Under the pieces are notes generated by a model. That model worked only from the letters and a program-made list of their open reading frames with translations. It made no database searches and had not been told where the DNA came from. Shown piece after piece: positions 32,283 through 40,773 of a stretch of DNA of 64,000 bases. The stretch comes from Mycobacterium sp. 050128 (lineage in GTDB: Bacteria > Actinomycetota > Actinomycetes > Mycobacteriales > Mycobacteriaceae): the NCBI RefSeq assembly GCF_036409155.1, contig NZ_JAZGLW010000001.1, forward strand, positions 2,604,001-2,668,000, read 5' to 3'. Position 1 is the stretch's first letter. Every line of letters starts with the position of its first letter. A program made the position numbers and the translations under genes.

Positions 32283-33850
32283 TGATCCGGTTCCAACGAC
32301 GTCGGCGCGCACCACTGCGAGCCCCCAGTTCGTTGTCGCTGCGGTGGCGGGTGATGTTGCTGGCGATGTCGATGGTGGCGATGGTTGTCGTGCTGATGGC
32401 GTTCGCCGTCTACGCGGTGATCGCGGCGGCGCTCTACAGCGACATCGACAACCAGCTGGACAGCCGCGCGCAGCTGCTGATCGCCAGCGGTTCGCTGGCC
32501 GCCGACCCGGCCAAGGCCATCGAGGGCACGGCGTATTCGGACGTCAACGCGATGCTGGTGAACCCGGGCCACTCGATTTACACCGCCCAGCAGCCGGGCC
32601 AGACGCTGCCCGTCGATGCGCCGGAGAAGGCGGTCATCCGCGGTGACCTGTTCATGTCCCGTCGTACCGCTTCCGACCAGCGCATCCTGGCGATCCACCT
32701 GCCCAACGGCAGTTCGTTGATCATCTCCAAGAGCCTGCGCCCGACCGAGGCGGTGATGACGAAGCTGCGCTGGGTGCTGCTGATCGTCGGCGGCATCGGC
32801 GTCGCGGTCGCCGCCGTGGCCGGCGGCATGGTCACCCGGGCGGGGTTGCGGCCGGTCGCCCGGTTGACCGAGGCGGCCGAGCGGGTCGCGCGCACCGACG
32901 ACCTGCGCCCGATCCCGGTGTTCGGCAGTGACGAATTGGCAAGGCTCACTGAGGCATTCAACTTGATGCTGCGCGGGCTAGCCGAGTCGCGAGAACGGCA
33001 GGCACGGCTGGTCACCGACGCCGGACACGAATTGCGCACCCCGCTGACGTCGCTGCGGACCAACGTCGAACTTCTGATGGCGTCCATGGAACCGGGGGCG
33101 CCGCGGCTGCCCGAGCAGGAGATGGTGGACCTGCGGTCGGATGTGCTGGCGCAGATCGAGGAATTGTCTACTCTGGTGGGCGATTTGGTGGACCTTACCC
33201 GCGACGACGCCGGCCAGGTAGTACACGAGCCGGTCGACATGTCCGAGGTCATCGACCGCTGCCTGGAGCGAGTCAAGCGGCGGCGCAACGACATTCACTT
33301 CGATGTCGACGTGATCGGATGGCAGGTCTACGGCGACAACGCCGGGCTGTCGCGGGCGGCGCTGAACCTGATGGACAACGCCGCGAAATGGAGTCCGCCG
33401 GGCGGCCACGTCGGGGTCCGGATGCGTCAGCTCGACCCGTCGCACGCCGAGCTGATCGTCTCCGACCTCGGCCCGGGTATCCCGCCGCACGAGCGTCGCC
33501 TGGTATTCGAGCGGTTCTACCGGTCGACGACGGCGCGGGCCCTGCCCGGTTCGGGGCTGGGGTTGGCCATCGTCAAGCAGGTGGTGCTCAACCACGGCGG
33601 GCTGCTGCGCGTCGAAGACACTGTTGCGGGAGGCCATCCTCCGGGGACATCGATCTACGTGCTGCTTCCGGGCCGGCCACTGCCGGTGTCGACGTATCCG
33701 ACGGCCGGGACCGAGAGCGGGGCCTGGGTCGGTGGAGCCGCCGGCGCAGCCGAGACCGACCCCACCGTTCCCACAGATGACGACGCAGCGAACTCTCGGG
33801 AATCGACGAACGTTATCTCAGTTGACTCTCAGTCCGCACGCGCAAGGTAG
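32282..33850 (+). CDS. mprB: Sensor histidine kinase MprB
   Basis: Membrane sensor kinase for MprA; 522 residues, a little longer than the M. tuberculosis protein (504). There are two transmembrane segments (about 22-52 and 161-184) enclosing an extracytoplasmic sensor domain, then HAMP (VTRAGLRPVARLTEAAERVA). The phospho-acceptor His249 lies in TDAGHELRTPLTSLRTNVE. The ATPase boxes are NLMDNAAKWSPPGG, VSDLGPGIPPHER and GSGLGLAIVKQVVLN. The C-terminal tail of about 50 residues is polar and its DNA contains the MprA-type box that serves pepD. Confidence 0.97.
   Translation: MIRFQRRRRAPLRAPSSLSLRWRVMLLAMSMVAMVVVLMAFAVYAVIAAALYSDIDNQLDSRAQLLIASGSLAADPAKAIEGTAYSDVNAMLVNPGHSIYTAQQPGQTLPVDAPEKAVIRGDLFMSRRTASDQRILAIHLPNGSSLIISKSLRPTEAVMTKLRWVLLIVGGIGVAVAAVAGGMVTRAGLRPVARLTEAAERVARTDDLRPIPVFGSDELARLTEAFNLMLRGLAESRERQARLVTDAGHELRTPLTSLRTNVELLMASMEPGAPRLPEQEMVDLRSDVLAQIEELSTLVGDLVDLTRDDAGQVVHEPVDMSEVIDRCLERVKRRRNDIHFDVDVIGWQVYGDNAGLSRAALNLMDNAAKWSPPGGHVGVRMRQLDPSHAELIVSDLGPGIPPHERRLVFERFYRSTTARALPGSGLGLAIVKQVVLNHGGLLRVEDTVAGGHPPGTSIYVLLPGRPLPVSTYPTAGTESGAWVGGAAGAAETDPTVPTDDDAANSRESTNVISVDSQSARAR
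33816..33834 (+). promoter_or_regulatory. MprA-box-type direct repeat in front of pepD
   Basis: TCTCAGTT-GAC-TCTCAGTC is an 8-3-8 direct repeat (7 of 8 identical) inside the last codons of mprB, 89 bp before the pepD start. It shares the TCTCAG core with the site in front of mprA and suggests a second, internal MprA-dependent promoter for pepD. Confidence 0.7.
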
Positions 33851-33923
33851 ATGCAGTTAGTGTTGGAAATCGAGCCAAGTCGAGCTCGATCGCACCCCAT
33901 TAGAGGAAGAGCGACTTAGCGCC

Positions 33924-35462
33924 ATGACGAATGACCCGAGGTATTCGCCACCGCCGCAGCAGCCGGGATACCCCAGCGCGCCTAACCAGCCCTTTGAGCC
34001 AGGTGGAGCTCCCGGGTATGCCCAAGGGCATCAGCAACCGTACAACCCGGCTTACGACTGGCGGTACCAGCAAGGCCAGCAGTCACCACCGTCGCAGACC
34101 TCGCAATACCGTCGGCCCTATGAGCCGTTCGGGGACACCGGGGCCGGTGCGATCCCCGGCGGCACCGGGCCGGGCCGCATCCCCGGCGGTACCGGCGCGG
34201 GCCCGATTCCCGGAGGCACGGGAGTAGGGCCGATTCCCGGCATGCTGCCGCCGATGGGGCCCCCGCGCCCGGAGAAGCGCGGCCGCGCCGGCCTGCTGGT
34301 GGCGGGTGCGCTGGCGATCGCGGTGGTGTCGGCGGGCATCGGCGGCGCCGCCGCCACGGTCGTCGAACTGGGGACGCACTCCACCATCGCCAGCGGTGGC
34401 AGCGGACCGTCGGGTGCCACACCCGGTGTTCCGGCGGCCAACATGCCGCCCGGCACGGTCGAACAAGTCGCCGCGAAGGTGGTGCCCAGCGTTGTGATGC
34501 TGGAGACCGACCTCGGCCGAGCATCCGAAGAGGGCTCCGGCGTCATCCTGTCGTCCGACGGGCTGATTCTGACCAACAACCACGTCATCGCCGCGGCCGC
34601 CGCCCCGCCGAAGGGTCCCGGTGGACCGACACCCGGCAGCCCGACGCCCGGCAGCCCGCCGCCCGGCAGCCCGCCGCCCGGCGGGCCGGGTGGTCCGGCA
34701 CCGAAAACGACCGTGACCTTCTCGGACGGCCGCACCGCGCCGTTCACGGTGGTGGGCGCCGATCCCACCAGCGATATCGCCGTCATCCGCGTGCAGGGTG
34801 TCTCCGGCCTGACCCCCATCGCGATGGGTTCCTCGTCGGATGTGCGGGTCGGCCAGCCCGTGATGGCGATCGGTTCCCCACTGGGCTTGTCGGGCACGGT
34901 GACCACCGGGATCATCAGTGCCCTGAACCGGCCGGTGTCTACCACCGGCGAGTCGGGCAACCAGAACACGGTGCTGGACGCGATTCAGACCGACGCCGCG
35001 ATCAACCCGGGTAACTCCGGTGGTGCGCTGGTCAACCTGCAGGGGCAGCTGGTCGGCATCAACTCCGCGATCGCCACCCTGGGTTCGGATTCGCCGGACG
35101 CCCAAAGTGGTTCGATCGGGCTCGGTTTCGCGATTCCGGTCGACCAGGCCAAGCGCATTGCCGACGAGTTGATCAGCACCGGCAAGGCGTCGCATGCGTC
35201 GCTGGGCGTGCAGGTGACCAGTGACAAGAGCACGCCGGGTGCCAAGGTCGTCGACGTCGTGACCGGCGGCGCGGCCGCGAACGCGGGCGTGCCCAAGAAC
35301 GTGGTCGTCACGAAGGTCGACGACCGTCCGATCAGCAGCGCCGACGCGTTGGTTGCCGCGGTGCGGTCCAAGGCGCCGGGCGACAAGGTATCGCTGACCT
35401 TCTCCGATCCCGGCGGTGGCAGCCGGACCGTGCAGGTCACCCTCGGCAAGGCGGATCAGTGA
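33924..35462 (+). CDS. pepD: HtrA-family serine protease PepD with expanded low-complexity segments
   Basis: Membrane-anchored HtrA protease/chaperone that processes envelope proteins under stress and feeds back on MprAB. The 512 residues are a Pro/Gly-rich cytoplasmic N-terminus, a transmembrane segment near 122-147 (LLVAGALAIAVVSAGIGGAA), a trypsin-like domain and a PDZ domain (GVQVTSDKSTPGAKVVDVVT onward). The triad is His220 (TNNHVIA), Asp284 (TSDIAVI) and Ser365 (NPGNSGGALV). It is about 50 residues longer than M. tuberculosis PepD (464). The extra length comes mainly from a 9-residue glycine repeat before the membrane segment and a PGSP repeat between His and Asp. An AGAGGAAGAG stretch lies upstream of ATG 33924. 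Confidence 0.95.
   Translation: MTNDPRYSPPPQQPGYPSAPNQPFEPGGAPGYAQGHQQPYNPAYDWRYQQGQQSPPSQTSQYRRPYEPFGDTGAGAIPGGTGPGRIPGGTGAGPIPGGTGVGPIPGMLPPMGPPRPEKRGRAGLLVAGALAIAVVSAGIGGAAATVVELGTHSTIASGGSGPSGATPGVPAANMPPGTVEQVAAKVVPSVVMLETDLGRASEEGSGVILSSDGLILTNNHVIAAAAAPPKGPGGPTPGSPTPGSPPPGSPPPGGPGGPAPKTTVTFSDGRTAPFTVVGADPTSDIAVIRVQGVSGLTPIAMGSSSDVRVGQPVMAIGSPLGLSGTVTTGIISALNRPVSTTGESGNQNTVLDAIQTDAAINPGNSGGALVNLQGQLVGINSAIATLGSDSPDAQSGSIGLGFAIPVDQAKRIADELISTGKASHASLGVQVTSDKSTPGAKVVDVVTGGAAANAGVPKNVVVTKVDDRPISSADALVAAVRSKAPGDKVSLTFSDPGGGSRTVQVTLGKADQ
34152..34241 (+). repeat. 27-bp coding tandem repeat in pepD (IPGGTGxGx)
   Basis: Three 27-bp units (34152-34178, 34179-34205, 34206-34232) plus a partial fourth encode IPGGTGPGR, IPGGTGAGP and IPGGTGVGP. 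The copies differ mostly at third positions. The repeat lies on the cytoplasmic side of the membrane segment and keeps the reading frame at any copy number. Confidence 0.85.
34632..34685 (+). repeat. 15-bp coding tandem repeat inside the pepD protease domain (PGSPx)
   Basis: Three near-identical 15-bp units starting at 34632, 34647 and 34662 plus a partial copy encode PGSPT-PGSPP-PGSPP-PGG. They lie between the codons of catalytic His220 and Asp284, within a Pro/Gly insert. Units of 15 bp cannot shift the frame, so copy number may vary between strains. Confidence 0.85.
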
Positions 35463-36022
35463 TGAGAGTCGGCGAGCCTCTGAACGAGCCACTGTCCGAG
35501 CTCGGATATACGGTGGCACCCATGGAAACGGGTGCGGAATTGGTAGTCGGCCGGGCTCTGGTTGTGGTGGTCGACGATCGCACCGCCCACGGGGACGAAG
35601 AAGACCACAGTGGGCCGCTGGTCACCGAGCTGCTGACCGAGGCGGGATTCGTCGTCGACGGTGTGGTGGCGGTCGCCGCCGACGAGGTCGAGATCCGCAA
35701 CGCGCTGAACACCGCGGTGATCGGTGGGGTGGATCTGGTGGTGTCGGTGGGCGGGACCGGAGTGACCCCGCGCGATGTCACCCCGGAGGCCACGGTCGAG
35801 ATTCTGGACCGGGAAATCCTCGGCATCGCCGAGGCCGTCCGGGCGTCCGGGCTGTCGGCGGGAATCATCGACGCCGGATTGTCGCGCGGTCTGGCCGGCG
35901 TGTCCGGAAGCACGTTGGTGGTCAACCTTGCCGGTTCCCGGTACGCGGTGCGCGACGGCATGGCGACGCTGAATCCCCTCGCCGCGCAGATCATCGGGCA
36001 GTTATCCAGCCTCGAGATCTAA
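35462..36022 (+). CDS. moaB2: Molybdopterin adenylyltransferase-like protein MoaB2
   Basis: MogA/MoaB-fold protein of 186 residues. It has the molybdopterin-binding signature DLVVSVGGTGVTPRDVTPEA and the later segment AGIIDAGLSRGLAGVSGSTLVVN. The expected role is adenylylation of molybdopterin before metal insertion. In the mprAB-pepD operon the family member may have another function, since in M. tuberculosis MoaB2 has been reported to interact with SigE. ATG 35462 overlaps the pepD TGA; a GTG one codon earlier is also possible. It is convergent with mscL. Confidence 0.93.
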   Translation: MRVGEPLNEPLSELGYTVAPMETGAELVVGRALVVVVDDRTAHGDEEDHSGPLVTELLTEAGFVVDGVVAVAADEVEIRNALNTAVIGGVDLVVSVGGTGVTPRDVTPEATVEILDREILGIAEAVRASGLSAGIIDAGLSRGLAGVSGSTLVVNLAGSRYAVRDGMATLNPLAAQIIGQLSSLEI

Positions 36023-36055
36023 CGTCGCGCGTCGCTTCGTTTTAGCCGCGGGAAC

Positions 36056-36517
36056 TTACCGCGATTCGGCGTCCGCGCGCGGCCCGTACTCGGGCGGCGG
36101 CGTGGTGCCCGTCCCGCCGTGCCTTCCGGACGAAGATCCTCCGTTGGTCTGCGCGAGCAGGTCGCGGATCTCGGTCAGCAAGACGATCTGGGCGTCGTCG
36201 GCCTGCTCGACCTCGCCGCGCTTGCGGAAAGTGTTGTAGGGCAGCACGACCAGGAAGTACACCACCGCGGCGACCAGGACGAAGTTGATCGCGGCGGATA
36301 CCAGCACGTTGAAATCAATCGTCTGGCCGCCGCCGATGCTGATTTTCAGGATGCTGACATCGGACTGCTGGTTGACGCCGATCCGGTTGATCAACGGCGT
36401 GATGATGCTGTCGGTGAACTTGGTGACCAGGCCGGTGAATGCCGTACCGATGACCACCGCGACCGACAGGTCGACGATGTTGCCCCGCGCGAGAAACTCC
36501 TTGAACCCCTTGAGCAT
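36056..36517 (-). CDS. mscL: Large-conductance mechanosensitive channel
   Basis: Homopentameric pore that releases solutes on osmotic downshock. The 153-residue protein starts [20 protein letters not shown], whose first membrane helix ([14 protein letters not shown]) lines the gate. The second helix is [24 protein letters not shown], here [20 protein letters not shown], followed by the charged cytoplasmic bundle [20 protein letters not shown]. In M. tuberculosis a horizontally acquired ABC cassette (Rv0986-Rv0988) and grcC2 follow; here the SAF-domain gene is the direct neighbour. Confidence 0.97.
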   Translation of the reverse strand: MLKGFKEFLARGNIVDLSVAVVIGTAFTGLVTKFTDSIITPLINRIGVNQQSDVSILKISIGGGQTIDFNVLVSAAINFVLVAAVVYFLVVLPYNTFRKRGEVEQADDAQIVLLTEIRDLLAQTNGGSSSGRHGGTGTTPPPEYGPRADAESR

Positions 36518-36581
36518 TCGACGTCCTTTCTGGGCTGGACATAGTTTGCTGCGGGTTCTGTGGCGAGCGGCGGTCAGGCAC

Positions 36582-37259
36582 TCAGTGCAGGGTGAAAGTT
36601 ATTGTCTGCCCTAGCACCGAGCCTGCCACCGTGTTCGCCACGCGAGCTGGCAGCGCAACCAAGACTACGCGGTCACCATCGGCGGCTTGGACTTTCTGCT
36701 TCGGCGACACGAGCACCACGACGGCATCGGTGGCCACCACCAAGCTGGCCGCCCGGGTGCCCGGCTGCGAATCGGTGGGCGCGGCCAGCACGTCGACCAC
36801 GTCGCCGGCGCGCACCAGGTCGATCAGCGCGCTGTCGGCCAGGTGCAGCGGCACGATGCGCGCGCCCGGCCCCGCGTTCGATCCGATCGCGGCCTCGGCC
36901 AGCCGGCTGCCCAGCAGGCGGACGTCGGTCAGCACCTCACCCCGACGCGCCGGACCGGCCAGCATCGAACCGATCACCGCGCCCAGGTCTGCTTGTGAGC
37001 CATCGGGAAGCGTTGTCGCCAAACGCTTTTCGACTCGAACATCGTCGGAGGTCAACGCCGCGCCGGGAGCCAGGTCACGGGTGGCCACCACCGCGTCGAC
37101 GCGATCGCCGTCCGGGTTCGAACGCACCGCCGCGATCCCGGCCAACACGACGAGTCCGGCCGCCGCCACTCGGCGGGCCAGTACGGTGCGGGTCCAGTCC
37201 GGCCGCAGCGACACCGATATCCGGTGCAGCAGCGCCGGGTTCAGCGATGGTTCGCCCAC
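36582..37259 (-). CDS. SAF-domain protein, CpaB/RcpC-like (Rv0990c type)
   Basis: A 225-residue protein with one N-terminal membrane segment ([15 protein letters not shown], about 30-45) followed by a SAF domain: [20 protein letters not shown], then [20 protein letters not shown] and [18 protein letters not shown] domains occur in pilus assembly proteins CpaB/RcpC and in flagellar FlgA, but no pilus genes are nearby, so the role is open. The start is GTG at 37259. It follows the ruc gene by 66 bp on the same strand. Confidence 0.85.
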   Translation of the reverse strand: MGEPSLNPALLHRISVSLRPDWTRTVLARRVAAAGLVVLAGIAAVRSNPDGDRVDAVVATRDLAPGAALTSDDVRVEKRLATTLPDGSQADLGAVIGSMLAGPARRGEVLTDVRLLGSRLAEAAIGSNAGPGARIVPLHLADSALIDLVRAGDVVDVLAAPTDSQPGTRAASLVVATDAVVVLVSPKQKVQAADGDRVVLVALPARVANTVAGSVLGQTITFTLH

Positions 37260-37325
37260 GCCGCAACGGTAGGCGCAGCGGTCAGCGCGAAGCTCCCGAA
37301 CGGGATGTGTGCTGTGGATAACCCG

Positions 37326-37694
37326 CTAGCTGGAAGCGGCCGCGGCCGACGTCGTCGACTTCTCGCTGGACGAGGACTTGTCACTGGAGCTGGATTTCTC
37401 GCTCGACGAGGACTTGTCGCTTGACGAGGACTTGTCGCTCGAGCCGGAGCTCTCGGAAGATCCCGAGCCGTTGGTCGACGACCCGTTGCTCGAACTCGAC
37501 GACGACTTTTTGCTCGACTCGCGGCTGTCGGTGCGGTAGAAGCCGCTGCCCTTGAACACGACGCCGACGGAGTTGAACAACTTGCGCAGTCGGCCCGAGC
37601 ACTTCTCGCACGTGGTCAGGGCGTCGTCGGTGAAGGCCTGTACGACGTCAAAGCGGTCGTCGCACTCCGTGCACGCGTAGCTGTAGGTCGGCAC
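37326..37694 (-). CDS. ruc: FmdB-type zinc-ribbon protein, redox-regulated chaperone Ruc (Rv0991c type)
   Basis: A 122-residue protein. The zinc ribbon has two CxxC pairs, CTEC and CEKC, in MPTYSYACTECDDRFDVVQA and TTCEKCSGRLRKLF; then comes a disordered Ser/Lys/Glu tail. The M. tuberculosis counterpart was shown to be a redox-regulated chaperone that works with Hsp70; oxidation of these cysteines releases zinc and activates it. The tail here contains repeated SSSDK/SSSEK pentads encoded by near-identical DNA and is about 12 residues longer than in M. tuberculosis. The start is GTG 37694 with a GGAGG site 9-13 bp upstream. Confidence 0.9.
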   Translation of the reverse strand: MPTYSYACTECDDRFDVVQAFTDDALTTCEKCSGRLRKLFNSVGVVFKGSGFYRTDSRESSKKSSSSSSNGSSTNGSGSSESSGSSDKSSSSDKSSSSEKSSSSDKSSSSEKSTTSAAAASS

Positions 37695-37783
37695 TCCAAA
37701 ACCTCCGTTAGATAAGCTTGTTAGCACTCTACAGTGCCCGAGTGCTAAAACAGCCATGAAATCCGTCTCATTCCCGGGCGTTT

Positions 37784-38374
37784 TCACCCCGCGCGCAGCG
37801 CCACGACGCCGCGCCCCGGGGTGATCACGTGGGTCATCGGCACGTCGTGCGGATCGGCCGGTAACTCCTCGACGAACTCCTCGTCGCGCACCATCGCGAT
37901 CAGCCGTGCCTGCGGGTTCGTGGCGTCCAGCGAGCGGTCGTAGTAGCCGCGGCCCCGGCCCAGTCGCACGCCCCGGCGGTCCACGGCCAGCGCCGGGACG
38001 ACCACCATCTCCGCCTCGGCCAGGACCGACTCCGGCAGCCACGGCTCCGGCGGCTCGAGCAGGCCCCACCGGCCGACGACGAGTTCACCCGGCCGGTACT
38101 CGGCCCAGCGCAGCCGCATCGGCGTGCCGTCACCGGCGGTGCGCGCAACGGGCAACAGCACCCGCCGCGCGTGCTGCAGCAACATGTCCAGCATCGCGAC
38201 CGAACCCGGCTCGGTACCCACCGGAACGTAGGCGCAGACGGTGCTGCCGCTGCTCACCGCGAGGGCGAGCTGTTCGTCGAGCATTCGCGCCTGCGCGGCG
38301 CGCACGTCGTCGGCAACCAGACTTCGCGCCGCCAGCACTTGCTCGCGCAGTGCGGCCTTGGTCGAAGTCGTCAT
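37784..38374 (-). CDS. 5-formyltetrahydrofolate cyclo-ligase
   Basis: Converts 5-formyl-THF to 5,10-methenyl-THF with ATP, returning stored folate to one-carbon metabolism. The 196-residue protein begins MTTSTKAALREQVLAARSLV. It has the segments CAYVPVGTEPGSVAMLDMLL and the signature VVVPALAVDRRGVRLGRGRG with YYDRSL following, where ATP phosphates bind. It is divergent from galU, 76 bp apart, with a CRP-like site overlapping the galU start. Confidence 0.93.
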   Translation of the reverse strand: MTTSTKAALREQVLAARSLVADDVRAAQARMLDEQLALAVSSGSTVCAYVPVGTEPGSVAMLDMLLQHARRVLLPVARTAGDGTPMRLRWAEYRPGELVVGRWGLLEPPEPWLPESVLAEAEMVVVPALAVDRRGVRLGRGRGYYDRSLDATNPQARLIAMVRDEEFVEELPADPHDVPMTHVITPGRGVVALRAG

Positions 38375-38442
38375 GCATCAACGATGACAGCCCGGGTATT
38401 CGGCCTGCCATGCAGCGGCGGCAACCCCTCTGAGCGCTATGG

Positions 38443-38458
38443 TGTGAACGATGTCACG
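38443..38458. promoter_or_regulatory. CRP-type site overlapping the galU start codon
   Basis: TGTGA-N6-TCACG again matches 9 of 10 conserved CRP bases. The galU ATG (38451-38453) lies inside it, and it is 69 bp upstream of the divergent formyl-THF cyclo-ligase gene. At this position it would block galU and could activate the divergent gene. I recall the orthologous intergenic region among predicted M. tuberculosis CRP targets. Confidence 0.6.
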
Positions 38459-39365
38459 GCCAGATGAAATCCCGATCCCGTACACGGCGATCGTCCCCGC
38501 TGCCGGTCTGGGCACCCGTTTCCTGCCGGCCACTAAGACGGTGCCCAAAGAGTTGCTGCCCGTCGTCGATACGCCCGGAATCGAGCTGGTCGCCGAGGAA
38601 GCGGCCGCGGCCGGCGCCGGGCGGTTGGTGATCATCACCTCCGAGGGCAAGGACGGCGTCGTCGCGCACTTCGTCGAGGACCTGGTGCTGGAGGGCACGC
38701 TCGAAGCCCGCGGCAAGAAGGCGATGCTGGCCAAGGTCCGTCGCGCGCCGGCGCTGATCAAGGTCGAGTCGGTGGTGCAGGCCGAGCCGCTCGGGCTGGG
38801 ACACGCGATCAGTTGCGTGGAGCCCACGCTGACGCCCGACGAGGACGCCGTCATGGTGCTGCTGCCCGACGACCTGGTGCTGCCGACCGGCGTGCTGGAG
38901 ACGATGGCCAAGGTGCGCGCCGAGTACGGCGGCACGGTGTTGTGCGCCATCGAGGTCACGCCCGAGGAGATCAGTGCCTACGGTGTTTTCGACGTCGAGG
39001 CCATCCCCGGCGCGGGCAATTCCGACGTCCTCAAGGTCAACGGCATGGTGGAAAAGCCCAAGGCCTCCGAGGCCCCCTCGCTGTATGCGGCGGCCGGCCG
39101 GTACGTGCTCGACCGCGCCATCTTCGACGCGCTGCGCCGCATCGACCACGGTGCCGGCGGCGAGCTACAGCTCACCGACGCGATCGCGCTGCTGATCAAA
39201 GAGGGCCATCCGGTTCATGTCGTCGTGCATCGCGGATCTCGACACGACTTGGGAAATCCCGGCGGCTACCTCAAGGCTGCGGTTGACTTTGCATTGGATC
39301 GTGACGACTACGGCCCGGAACTGCGGCGGTGGTTGGTAGCGCGATTGGGCCTGAACGAGCAGTAG
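38451..39365 (+). CDS. galU: UTP-glucose-1-phosphate uridylyltransferase
   Basis: Makes UDP-glucose for trehalose, glycogen-type glucans and, through UDP-galactose, arabinogalactan. The 304-residue protein has the nucleotidyltransferase signature PAAGLGTRFLPATKTVPKEL at residues 14-33, then LGLGHAISCVEP, VLLPDDLVLP and GMVEKPKASEAPSLYAAAGR with the sugar-binding YVLDRAIFDAL. It ends in a short basic tail. It opens a plus-strand run with glp, rimJ and sepX. The CRP-like site covers its start codon. Confidence 0.96.
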   Translation: MSRPDEIPIPYTAIVPAAGLGTRFLPATKTVPKELLPVVDTPGIELVAEEAAAAGAGRLVIITSEGKDGVVAHFVEDLVLEGTLEARGKKAMLAKVRRAPALIKVESVVQAEPLGLGHAISCVEPTLTPDEDAVMVLLPDDLVLPTGVLETMAKVRAEYGGTVLCAIEVTPEEISAYGVFDVEAIPGAGNSDVLKVNGMVEKPKASEAPSLYAAAGRYVLDRAIFDALRRIDHGAGGELQLTDAIALLIKEGHPVHVVVHRGSRHDLGNPGGYLKAAVDFALDRDDYGPELRRWLVARLGLNEQ

Positions 39366-39459
39366 CCGGCCGCCATGCCGGGCCTGGAGAACGACCGGGC
39401 GATCGGGCGAACGCCCGATACGGCGCGCCCGTCAGGGTGACGGCAGAGAGGCGCGGCCA

Positions 39460-40752
39460 GTGCGTTCGGTTGAGGAGCAGCAAGCCCGGATAACGGCGGC
39501 CGCGGTGGCCCCGCGCCCGATACGGGTTGCCATAGCGGAGGCGCAGGGATTGTTGTGCGCCGAGGAAGTCGTGACCGAGCGGCCGCTGCCCGGCTTCGAC
39601 CAGGCCGCGATCGACGGTTATGCGGTACGCAGCGTGGACGTGCTGGGCATCGGCGAGGTGGGCAGCGAGCTTTCGCTCGACGAAACCGGCGAGCCGATGG
39701 CCGACGAGGACAACGCCGGGGGCCTGGTCCTGCCGGTGATGGGGACCATCGAGGCCGGGGCCCGGACGCCGAGCCGGTTGCAGCCGCGCCAGGCCGCCCG
39801 GGTGCAGACCGGGGCGCCGCTGCCCACGCTGGCCGACGCGGTGCTGCCGTTGCGCTGGACCGACGGCGGCACGTCGAAGGTGCGGATTCTGCGCGGCGCG
39901 CCGTCGGGGGCTTACGTGCGGCGCGCCGGCGACGACGTCCAGCCCGGCGATGTCGCGGTGCGGGCCGGGACGATCATCGGCGCGGCGCAGGTGGGCCTGC
40001 TCGCCGCGGTCGGCCGGGAGCGGGTCCTGGTGCACCCGCGCCCGCGGGTGTCGGTGATGGCGGTGGGCGGCGAGCTGGTCGACATCTCGCGGACGCCGAG
40101 CAACGGGCAGGTCTACGACGTCAACTCCTATGCGTTGGCGGCCGCGGCCCGGGATGCCGGCGCGGAGGTCAACCGGATCGGCATCGTGCCCAACAACCCG
40201 CAGGAGCTCGGCGAAATCGTCCAGGGACAGATCAATCGCGCCGAGGTCGTGGTGATCGCCGGCGGGGTTGGGGGTGCGGCCGCCGAAGCGGTGCGGGTGG
40301 TGCTGTCCGAGCTCGGTGACATGGAGGTCGTCCGGGTCGCCATGCATCCTGGATCCGTCCAGGGCTTCGGGCAGCTCGGGCGCGACGGTGTGCCGGTCTT
40401 CCTGCTGCCGGCCAACCCGGTCAGCGCGCTGGTGGTCTTCGAGGTGATGGTGCGGCCGCTGATCCGGCTGTCGCTGGGCAAGCGCCAGCCGATGCGGCGG
40501 ATCGTGCAGGCCCGCACGCTGTCGCCGATCACGTCGGTGGCCGGGCGCAAGGGTTACCTGCGCGGCCAGCTGATGCGCGATCAGGACAGCGGCGAGTATC
40601 TGGTGCAGGCGCTGGGCGGCGCCCCCGGGGCGTCGTCGCATTTGCTCGCGACGCTGGCTGAGGCAAACTGTCTAGTTGTGGTTCCGAGTGGTGCCGAACA
40701 GATTCGCACCGGTGAGATCGTCGACGTCGCGTTCCTGGCCCAGCGCGGCTGA
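39460..40752 (+). CDS. glp: Gephyrin-like protein Glp (MoeA family, Rv0994/MoeA1)
   Basis: MoeA-fold protein of 430 residues with the four MoeA domains recognisable: EEQQARITAAAVAPRPIRVA, FDQAAIDGYAVRS, VYDVNSYALAAAARDAGAEV and the C-terminal beta barrel SVAGRKGYLRGQLMRDQDSG. Several catalytic positions of true molybdopterin molybdotransferases look altered. The usual GGVSxGxxD reads GGVGGAAAEAV, PGKP reads PGSV and LPGNPVSA reads LPANPVSA. In Corynebacterium glutamicum the equivalent protein Glp binds FtsZ and, through a membrane receptor, works in cell division. The receptor-type gene sepX lies two genes downstream here. The start is GTG 39460. Confidence 0.88.
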   Translation: MRSVEEQQARITAAAVAPRPIRVAIAEAQGLLCAEEVVTERPLPGFDQAAIDGYAVRSVDVLGIGEVGSELSLDETGEPMADEDNAGGLVLPVMGTIEAGARTPSRLQPRQAARVQTGAPLPTLADAVLPLRWTDGGTSKVRILRGAPSGAYVRRAGDDVQPGDVAVRAGTIIGAAQVGLLAAVGRERVLVHPRPRVSVMAVGGELVDISRTPSNGQVYDVNSYALAAAARDAGAEVNRIGIVPNNPQELGEIVQGQINRAEVVVIAGGVGGAAAEAVRVVLSELGDMEVVRVAMHPGSVQGFGQLGRDGVPVFLLPANPVSALVVFEVMVRPLIRLSLGKRQPMRRIVQARTLSPITSVAGRKGYLRGQLMRDQDSGEYLVQALGGAPGASSHLLATLAEANCLVVVPSGAEQIRTGEIVDVAFLAQRG

Positions 40753-40773
40753 CTCACCCGACTGCCTACGCCC

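Noticed and set aside
39460..40752. Annotation of this gene as an active molybdopterin molybdotransferase (moeA)
   Set aside because: Three active-site motifs are altered and the neighbourhood is that of the Glp-SepX division pair, so Glp is the better call, though residual MoeA activity cannot be excluded.
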